A DNA stretch of 64,000 nucleotides from Dechloromonas sp. TW-R-39-2. GTDB lineage: Bacteria > Pseudomonadota > Gammaproteobacteria > Burkholderiales > Rhodocyclaceae. The translations under genes and the position numbers were made by a program. Shown piece after piece: positions 54,277-62,300 of this stretch (position 1 is its first letter; each line of letters starts with the position of its first letter). Location of the stretch: positions 1,209,001 to 1,273,000 of the forward strand of contig NZ_CP045202.1 of the NCBI RefSeq assembly GCF_016864195.1. The letters are read 5' to 3'. The notes under the pieces were generated by a model. That model was not told the DNA's origin and did not search any database. It saw only the letters and a program-made list of their open reading frames with translations.

Positions 54277-54408
54277 TAAATCACTTGAAACGGTATCTGG
54301 TTCGAGGGGGCTAAATCGCCATTTCGTGACACCTGGGCGGGCTGCTTTACTATTCAGAGCACTTGCCTCAGTGTTTCGGATACGAATCATTTAACCGCTA
54401 TTCATCTG

Positions 54409-56637
54409 TTATTTGGCCTGAAGATCGGCTTCCAGCCAGACTAATTGGTTTTCCAGCACTTCTATGAAACGCTGCACGTTGAACCCATTGGGGTACAAAG
54501 TTCCCAGCGTTTTGTTTTTGGCCGGTGAGTGTGTGCTTTGCAACCCGTCACCTTCTCCTAGAAGACTAATGGGGTCGGTCAGCAACTCACGATCGTCCCG
54601 AAGCGCAATCAGGATTTCCTCGACAGAGACCTTTAGAAATCCATTGAAATGCTCGTGATCATGCTCAATTGATGTATCAGCAATGATTCCATACGTGGAG
54701 CAAGTGCTCGTTAGGCCTAACTCCATTGTTTCCCCTGGCGGCCTTTCAAGCATCCTATTGATTGCCGCGACCTTTCGTCGCAACTGTTGACCGGCTTTAC
54801 GCAAAGTCGTTTTGCCATGCAGCCAAGCCTCGCGTTGGCTTCTTCGTCTGAACGAGGACTTTACTTCGATAACCAGAGCGACGCCGTCTCGAGCACAAAT
54901 CAGATCAATTTCACCTACTTCCGGATATGCTTCCGGGTTGGGATGAAATCCTTGAGTTACCTTGAACCCTCGATTCTCAAAGAGCTTTCCAAGTCTTGCT
55001 TCGATGCGGCGAGTTTCCTCCTGCGCCTCGGTGCGTCGTGCCCCCAAGCGTCGCAGATTGTTGATGGCTGCAGTCGAGTTGTTTTGGCGCCCCGTTACCC
55101 AAGGCAATTGCACAAAATAATCACCCAACTTCAGAAATGGACGTTCCAATATCTCGGGAACTAGGCCTGGCATGTTGCTACGCAGGCGCGCGGCCAAGGT
55201 TAACCAGTCATTAGTCCAAAAATCCAGAATCGAGCCTGCTAGAGGCAAGCTGCCTTTCGGATTTTTTTCAGAAACCGTCCAGCCAACTATCGAACGGATT
55301 TTCTGTTCTCGCTCGGACCAAGTCAGTGGAAAACGAATCTGCATTCCATCCGTCAGCCCCTGCAATGCGAGTTCGCTCAGCGCGGCCATGGAATTCTCCG
55401 ACTTCTCGAGCAGCAAACTATATTGGGCTAGGAAGTCCTGCTGGAAAAAAGCAGAGGTCAGTTCCAGCGAGAGTAGCGCCTGGAACAGATTAATGCTCTC
55501 TCCTGATGCAAGCAACACGGCATCGTCGATTCCGTAAACTTCATCCAATTCCATTTGGGTACGCAGCGCGCGAATAAATGCTAATTGGTTTGCCTCGTGG
55601 TTTTCAGGTTTTCCGATCCGTTGGTTGGCAATTTCCGACGAATAGAATTCTTGAAGCGCCCTGTAAAGCCAGTACCCGTGGCACAAAAGCAGGCGTTGTC
55701 CATCTCGTTCCCAGCGGTTACGGATGCTTGGGTCAGCAACCTCAATTTCCAATCGATCTCCTCGACGGACAAACCGAACCGCGTCATCGTAACTATGCGC
55801 GTCGACCGAACGAGAGATAAATTCATTCATCTCGACCTGCGCGGTCATCAGGGCTGAAAATGCTTGAATAAAATCCAGCCGTGGCGGGATCTGAGTGCTT
55901 CCCGGAAACAAAAACGGCGCTATGTGCTCCGCCATCGATATACCGATCTGTTTCTCGGTCAGTCGAATTTTCGCGTCAGGAGAGGTTTTCAGTTTCCAAG
56001 CAATCAATTCTGTCAGGGCATACCAAATCGCTTCATCACTCATGCTCGATTCAGATTTGGCAGATTGCCCCGAGATCAAATGTTCAAAGGCGAACAGGCT
56101 CGCGTAGATCAAGAACTCGAAGGGAGAGAGGTAGGCTAACTTGATCTGCCACTTATCGATCTCCGATTGGCGTACTTCGTGCACATCAACAAAAATATCA
56201 ATGACCAAGCACTGTTCGTGAATCTCAGAAGTGACTTTTGCGATCTCACGAAGCTCAGCCAACCGTGTTGCCTTTGGGCGATAAACCATACGGGCGTATC
56301 GCATGGCTTTGCATAGCGCAGAGGGCTGTGACTGAGCGATAGACAGCAGCAGCGTTGGTGCACTAACTCTTTCCTGATCAAGATAGCGAGCTAGTGCCAG
56401 AAGCATGACCTCTGCACACCAAGTTGCAGACGGCAATTGCCCTAGAAACTCCGCGCTCCAGAATGCCGCATCACGCTCAGATTGCGTGATCTTATGTTTC
56501 CCACGACGAGCAGGTTTTCCGTCGAGGTAGTGTTCAGCAACCAGAATGGCGGCATCGCTTCTGGAAATCCCGGAGGCAATCAGCTCACAACTGCGTTCTT
56601 GATAGAAATTCAAAGAAAATAGACCAAGTGAAGTCAA
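54409..56637 (-). CDS. Large protein with C-terminal PD-(D/E)XK nuclease domain
   Basis: A 742-residue protein that I cannot place in a named family. The first about 550 residues are helical and Leu-rich without a known motif. Near the C-terminus RRIEARLGKLFENRGFKV leads into VGEIDLIC (Asp578) and LVIEVKSS (Glu591, Lys593), a complete PD-(D/E)XK nuclease core as in restriction-type enzymes. A basic helix RRKVAAINRM follows. TTG appears to be the start (56637). It is downstream of the TPR and HicA-like genes on the same strand, with a 220-bp gap. It is a candidate defence nuclease, by inference. Confidence 0.72.
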   Translation of the reverse strand: MTSLGLFSLNFYQERSCELIASGISRSDAAILVAEHYLDGKPARRGKHKITQSERDAAFWSAEFLGQLPSATWCAEVMLLALARYLDQERVSAPTLLLSIAQSQPSALCKAMRYARMVYRPKATRLAELREIAKVTSEIHEQCLVIDIFVDVHEVRQSEIDKWQIKLAYLSPFEFLIYASLFAFEHLISGQSAKSESSMSDEAIWYALTELIAWKLKTSPDAKIRLTEKQIGISMAEHIAPFLFPGSTQIPPRLDFIQAFSALMTAQVEMNEFISRSVDAHSYDDAVRFVRRGDRLEIEVADPSIRNRWERDGQRLLLCHGYWLYRALQEFYSSEIANQRIGKPENHEANQLAFIRALRTQMELDEVYGIDDAVLLASGESINLFQALLSLELTSAFFQQDFLAQYSLLLEKSENSMAALSELALQGLTDGMQIRFPLTWSEREQKIRSIVGWTVSEKNPKGSLPLAGSILDFWTNDWLTLAARLRSNMPGLVPEILERPFLKLGDYFVQLPWVTGRQNNSTAAINNLRRLGARRTEAQEETRRIEARLGKLFENRGFKVTQGFHPNPEAYPEVGEIDLICARDGVALVIEVKSSFRRRSQREAWLHGKTTLRKAGQQLRRKVAAINRMLERPPGETMELGLTSTCSTYGIIADTSIEHDHEHFNGFLKVSVEEILIALRDDRELLTDPISLLGEGDGLQSTHSPAKNKTLGTLYPNGFNVQRFIEVLENQLVWLEADLQAK

Positions 56638-56857
56638 ATGGCATCTTATCCGATGGCGGCTATTCCCACGCTCTGAATTACCTATCTAGATTGCTTCCTC
56701 GTCCGTTATCGAGGAAAAGCCGGATCAAGCTCGGTTCGGGGGGGCGTTTTGTTGCCAACTGATACCTGCCAATCAATGGAATGGATTCGAATTTCTGCTT
56801 TGGCAAGTATATGGACGAAAAGGAGGGGATTTTCCTCTCCCCCCTTTCCGCCTTCCT

Positions 56858-57058
56858 TCAGGAATTTGCTAGTCCAACGCGAACATCACGGCGAAAATTC
56901 AGTAGGCTCCGATGATCGCTTGGCGATGTTGGGACGGTAAATTTTCGTCCAGATGGTGAGATAAGTTTGCCGTGCTTACCACCCCAGCTGAAGTGCCAAC
57001 CTTTGCCTATCAAAGCGCGTACTTCAGTACAAATGTCTTTGTTCGCGCTATACCTCAT
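56858..57058 (-). CDS. HicA-like small protein
   Basis: A basic 66-residue protein with KGWHFSWGGKHGKLISPSGR, then VPTSPSDHRSLLNFRRDVR. This resembles HicA/YcfA proteins, small dsRBD-fold mRNA interferases with a catalytic His (here in GGKHGK). No HicB antitoxin is adjacent. Its ATG overlaps the stop of the TPR gene (ATGA), so the TPR protein is its translational partner. It may be an RNA-binding component rather than a true toxin. Confidence 0.65.
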   Translation of the reverse strand: MRYSANKDICTEVRALIGKGWHFSWGGKHGKLISPSGRKFTVPTSPSDHRSLLNFRRDVRVGLANS

Positions 57059-58974
57059 GATTCAAAGCCTTCAAGGTTTCTCAATTCGTTCAGAATTTTC
57101 CCTTGCTGATCGACCGGATTGAGGGCGATTTGATTGGTGAGCGCATCGGTCCACAGCTGTTTTTCACGAAGATCAATTTCGTAAGGCACTGTTGGATACT
57201 CATCGCCTCCTCCTTCTTCATAGAATTCAGCTTCCATCCATTGCCAGCTGTCATCCTTTCGGAATTGCTCGCGAAGCTTTGATGCAGTTAGCAGAAAGTC
57301 GAACATTTGGCCGCTCACTACTTCTTCTGCAAGTCCCGCCGAGACAACAGAAATTGCTTGTAGATATAGCCAATACGTGTTGTTGTATGCCGGGTAACTG
57401 ATCAGCTCGAGCTCTGGGTGAGATGTTTTGGATTGAGACTGCTTGCTTGACTTCAAGAATTTTTCCCCTAAGCCAGCAGTTTCAAAGCACGTTTTGTAGT
57501 CATAGTTTGCGAAGCTGCTGTGGAAAAGCTGAGCGTATTGATGCAATAGCACATCAACGCTATACGAGTTGTTCTGCTCATTGATCAAGTGATACCAACG
57601 TTTCAATGATTGATGAACAGTAGAGCTTCCTGAATTCCTTACTTTGTGGGATTGCCATAGCTGGGATAGAGAGCTGTTACGCAAAATTTCTGCTTCAAAG
57701 CGCTTTGGCGCGTACCCCTCAGCTTCCTCCGACCATTCCTGCCAATGTTTTTCGTAGCCATCAAGCTGAAGAACCCAACGTAGATGGAGAAGCTTGAAAT
57801 TTCGGGCTAGCAGACCATCTCCTAGGATATTGAAAAAAGTATGCCGGTACTTGTCACGTTCGGTGATGAGGTTCGTTAGTAAGATGACCTCATCTTCTGA
57901 AAACGGATGTTGCAAGAGCGTTGGCTTAATGTCCGATGTCTCGGAGTCGAATGGTGGGAAGTGCCAGGTAGGCCAAACTGGACCCAGGCCATTCAGAGTA
58001 CGAACCTCTCGGCTGGTCGCATTCCGCTTTCCGTTCAGGGCGGTTAAGAAGGCTTGGTCGATGAAAATGTCCCGGACAATCCGATATTCATCGGCATGCT
58101 CAAATTGCCATCGATTGGCTCGGGGCCAGTTCGACAGCGCTTTCGGCAATATTGCATTAAGGTCTTCATGGAATGAGGCTGCGATAGAGGCCTGTTCGTC
58201 GGTAAGCTCGCGAGCCATGGTTTCATGTGCTGACATTGGTTCAGCGACTTCCTCGGAAATCATTTGCTGCCGTTGCATCTCGTGAATTGCACGGTTTCTC
58301 TGGTGTAGTGCGACCATTACGCGGATAAACCAGGCGCGGGCGTGATTGGGTTCAACCGTGATCGCATCGCGAGCTTTCTGGCTAGCCTTCGCATAGTCCT
58401 TTAGCGCGAAATATGCCTCGGCCTGTTCTGCATATTCGTCTGCTGACCAGCGGCCTCGCCGCCCGCGCTCTTCAATAGTTTCCAGGTTTTGGATGGCCCG
58501 CAGCGCAAAGGGTAAGGGGGGAGTGGTTGGGCTCTGACCTTGAGACTGGCGAAGCTTCTCGTCGAGGCGTTGCTTCTTCAAGTCTACCTGTCGGTCTGTG
58601 AGTAGCGCCTTGAGCGTACCGAAATGCTCCCTCCAGTAGGCATAAATCTCAAATCGCCGATTGATCTCTCGTTGAGCATCGTCAATCGCTCTGGCTAGTT
58701 CAGTCGGGTCCAGTTCATTCTGGATGATTTTCGCGACTTTTTCCGTTTCGCCACGGAACGCTTCGTCTAGCGTCAGTGCGTTGATTAATATCAGTTCAGC
58801 CTCTTTGTTGGCGAGTTTCTCAGTACGGTCAGCTTCTGAGCGACGGCTGTTTGGAAAAAGGCTTGAGTCCAGATACTTGTTTGCAGCGTTACGGAGATAC
58901 GCGGGGCATGGCTTCTGCCCAGTTAGCCTTTCGATGACAGCTTGTACTCCGGATGATGATTTTGTGCGACCCAT
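57055..58974 (-). CDS. TPR-containing protein of unknown function
   Basis: A 639-residue, mostly charged protein. ATG 58974 follows AGGAG by 7 bases and starts MGRTKSSSGVQAVIERLTGQ; an upstream Met at 59013 is less likely. A helical, coiled-coil-like region (about 50-160) is followed by TPR-type helices in YAEQAEAYFALKDYAKASQK and AITVEPNHARAWFIRVMVAL. The rest is of unknown fold. It probably acts as a scaffold for the genes beside it. It overlaps the HicA-like gene by 4 bases and lies 49 bases after the small repeat-protein gene. Confidence 0.72.
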   Translation of the reverse strand: MGRTKSSSGVQAVIERLTGQKPCPAYLRNAANKYLDSSLFPNSRRSEADRTEKLANKEAELILINALTLDEAFRGETEKVAKIIQNELDPTELARAIDDAQREINRRFEIYAYWREHFGTLKALLTDRQVDLKKQRLDEKLRQSQGQSPTTPPLPFALRAIQNLETIEERGRRGRWSADEYAEQAEAYFALKDYAKASQKARDAITVEPNHARAWFIRVMVALHQRNRAIHEMQRQQMISEEVAEPMSAHETMARELTDEQASIAASFHEDLNAILPKALSNWPRANRWQFEHADEYRIVRDIFIDQAFLTALNGKRNATSREVRTLNGLGPVWPTWHFPPFDSETSDIKPTLLQHPFSEDEVILLTNLITERDKYRHTFFNILGDGLLARNFKLLHLRWVLQLDGYEKHWQEWSEEAEGYAPKRFEAEILRNSSLSQLWQSHKVRNSGSSTVHQSLKRWYHLINEQNNSYSVDVLLHQYAQLFHSSFANYDYKTCFETAGLGEKFLKSSKQSQSKTSHPELELISYPAYNNTYWLYLQAISVVSAGLAEEVVSGQMFDFLLTASKLREQFRKDDSWQWMEAEFYEEGGGDEYPTVPYEIDLREKQLWTDALTNQIALNPVDQQGKILNELRNLEGFES

Positions 58975-59023
58975 AAAAATCTCCTGAAGGAGGCCGGGCT
59001 CGCCCGACCTCATTTATGCAATC

Positions 59024-59176
59024 TTACTTTTTCTGGCCGGCGGTCGTGCCACGGCTACTGTGATAAGCCGGATTGTTCGGGTTTCCTTGGTTTGACCGAT
59101 TGTTGTTAACCTGCTGGTATGCAGGACTAGTCGGGTTACTTTGGTTGGATTTGTGATTGGCGTTAGTGCGGTTCAT
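59024..59176 (-). CDS. 50-residue Asn/Gln-rich protein of two NPxxPAY repeats
   Basis: A very short gene, but well supported: the ATG at 59176 is preceded by TGGAGAAC with a 7-base spacer, and TAA ends at 59024. The product is MNRTNANHK, then two similar units, SNQSNPTSPAYQQ and SNQGNPNNPAYHS, ending SRGTTAGQKK. The repeat period is 19 residues. It has no hydrophobic segment. It heads the minus-strand operon with the TPR gene. The function is unknown; it could be a peptide tag, substrate or inhibitor for the larger proteins. Confidence 0.65.
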   Translation of the reverse strand: MNRTNANHKSNQSNPTSPAYQQVNNNRSNQGNPNNPAYHSSRGTTAGQKK

Positions 59177-59337
59177 GGCTGGTTCTCCAGTCGGTTGGTT
59201 AAAGGAGTTGCCAGTTTGTTTTTGTGATGGTCACAGAAAAGCGAAATTTGAATTTTTTAGAGGCTGTGTTCCTAACTGGAAGTTGAACCTGTCATGGAGC
59301 CGTGTTTCAATAGATCGCTTTAAAGTAGATATTCAGA

Positions 59338-62300
59338 ATGACTCACACATCGTTTGCGCCAAGATGCCTTTGCCTGGACATCGAAACCGCAATCGATAAC
59401 GTCCTGGATATCTATAAATTTGCCGCATGGCGGGCTGATACTGACGCATCTGTTGCGTTGCAAGGGAAACAGATCTCATCCTCCCTTGAGAAGATAGACG
59501 CCCTCACGGAGGGCGCAGCCTTCGTGCTTGGACACAATGTTGTTCGTCATGACCTGCCTGCTCTAGCTGTTCGATTCCCAAGCCTCAGGCTAAATCATTT
59601 GCCAGCAGTGGATACGCTTGAGCTATCGCCCATCGCGTTCCCTGCGAACCCGTATCACAGCCTCGTCAAAGACTATAAATTGGTGCGTGATGCACGTAAT
59701 GATCCGTTGAAGGATGCTCAGCTATCGCTGAAGCTATGGCAGGACCAGTACGCTGCTTTCGAGCATCTGAACCAAACATCGCCCGACGAGTTGGCTTGTC
59801 ATCACTATTTCTTGACGAGGGAAGCCAAAGGCGGCGTTGGTAGCTTTTTCGCGAAGCTACGAGGTGCGATGCCACCCAAAGCATCAGATGTCAAAGATGC
59901 GGTGGTGCGCCTTACACAAGGAAAGGTTTGCCCAAAGAACCTCAACCAGATTCTGCTCCGATCCCTAGAGGACACAGAGGCAGGGCATGCCTTTTCATAT
60001 GTTTTGGCTTGGCTGCGTGTCAGCGGCGGGAATTCCGTCTTGCCCCCATGGGTGAGGCTTCAATACCCGTCGACGACTACCTTCATTGAGCAGCTTCGCG
60101 AAACACCCTGCGACGATCCCGTTTGCCCCTATTGTTCACTCTATCTAGATCCTCGTAATGAGCTGGATCGGTATTTCGGATTTTCGAACTTCCGGCCCGA
60201 GCCAAAGAACGCTGAAGGTGGCTCTTTACAGGAAGATATTGTCAGGGCCGGATATGCGGGAGAGAGCATTCTGGCCATCCTGCCTACGGGAGGTGGCAAG
60301 TCAATTTGCTATCAGCTGCCGGCACTATCCCGCCATTGGCGCAACGGCAGTCTCACAATCATCGTTTCGCCTCTCCAGTCTTTGATGAAGGACCAGGTAG
60401 ATAACTTGGTCAAAGTCGGTATCTACAGTGCTGCAACCCTGAACGGGATGCTCACGATGCCTGAACGACGGGAGGTGCTCGAGAAGATCCGTTTAGGCGA
60501 CGTCGGGATATTGTTGGTTTCCCCGGAGCAGTTCCGTAATCACGCGTTTGTTGAGGCGATTCGGCATCGCCAAATCGGAACCTGGGTGTTCGATGAAGCT
60601 CACTGTTTGTCAAAGTGGGGCAACGATTTCAGGCCCGATTATTTGTATGTTTCGCGCTTCATTCGAGAACGTTACGCCCGCCAGTCTCACGATGTGGCTC
60701 CCGTTAGTTGCTACACGGCAACAGCCAAACGCGAGGTCATTGATGACATCCGCAGCCACTTCCAAGAGTCACTCGGAATCGAACTACGAATTCTCGATGG
60801 TGGCCATGAACGAAACAACCTTCACTATGAGGTTATGCCGGTAACCAAACCGGAAAAACCAGCCCTTATCCATCGCCTTTTGGAAAAAGAGTTTGGCGAT
60901 CCTGCCAAAACTGGGCGCGAAGGCGGTGCGGTTGTATTTGCCGCTCGCCGCAAGAGTGCAGAGGAGTTGTCAGGGTTTCTCAAGGATATGGGGTGGGCCT
61001 GTGCACATTTCCATGCCGGTCTGGACGCAGGTGTCAAAAAGGATGTTCAGCAGGCGTTCATTGAAGGTGACTTGAAAGTCATCGTTGCTACGAATGCCTT
61101 CGGAATGGGCGTAGACAAGCCAGATGTGAGGATTGTGATTCATGCTGAAATTCCCGGTTCTCTTGAAAACTATCTTCAGGAGGCCGGTAGAGCTGGACGT
61201 GATCGAGAAGAGTCACGATGCGTCCTGCTTTACGACGAAGAGGATGTCGAGGCCCAGTTCAGCTTGTCCGCAAGATCAAGGTTGTCCCGCCAAGATATTG
61301 CAGGGATTCTGAAGGCCTTACGCCGATACGCTGGCAAGACCAAGAGTACCGAGGTCGTTGTAACACCGGGAGAAATTCTTGCCGACGATGATCTGGAAAC
61401 GAGTATTGAGGCAGATAACCCCGATGCGGACACCAAGGTTCGTACCGCAGTTTCTTGGCTTGAGCGTGCCCGGTTTCTTGAGCGCAACGAAAATCACACT
61501 CGCGTTTTCCCGGGGAGCCTAAAGGTACCTAACCTAGAGGAAGCAGAAAAGCGACTTCGGAGAGCCAATCTGTCCGAAGACATTTTTGGGAAGTACAGGG
61601 ATCTTGTTTCTGTATTGATCAACGCGCGGGATGACGAAGGAATTAGTACTGACGAGCTGATGGCCATTCTCGGTGCGACCAGTGATGAAGTGATTCGCAT
61701 GCTTCATCAACTAGAGCAACTCGGCGTTCTCACCAACGATTTGTCTCTGACGGTGTTACTCCGGAAAGGAGTCAAGGATGCTTCACAGGATCGTTTGCTA
61801 CGCCTGATTGCTATCGAAAAAGCCATTCTTGAATTGCTGCCTGAACTGGCTCCGGATGCCGATAGCGGCGAGTGGCAGGATGTAAATCAGCGGGGGCTGT
61901 GCCAGGAGTTGAAGAATCGAACGGGCATCGATTTCATCCCGGCCGACTTGATGAAGGTTCTCCATTCTCTTGCTCGGCCATTTGGGGAGGGAGAGAAGAG
62001 CCGCCGAGCCTCAATTGATGTGAAGCTCATCCGTCGAGAGATATTGAAAATTCGTTTGCTCAGATCCTGGGCGAATATTCGCGAGATTGCTGAAAAACGT
62101 CGTTCAGTAGCAGGGGTACTTTTGCAGTTCCTCCTAAGAAAGCTCGACGACAAAGTGCGTGGTGTCGACTTGCGTGTTGAATGCAAGGTCGGTGAGCTGG
62201 CTGAAGCCCTCAAGTCCGATCTAGAGATCGGGCCCCAGGTAAAAGATGATCTGACGGCGATAGATGCGGGCTTGCTTTATCTGCATGACAATGGTGTTGT

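Noticed and set aside
56749..56940. 63-codon plus-strand frame near the HicA-like gene
   Set aside because: No ribosome site or motif, and it conflicts with the better-supported minus-strand gene.
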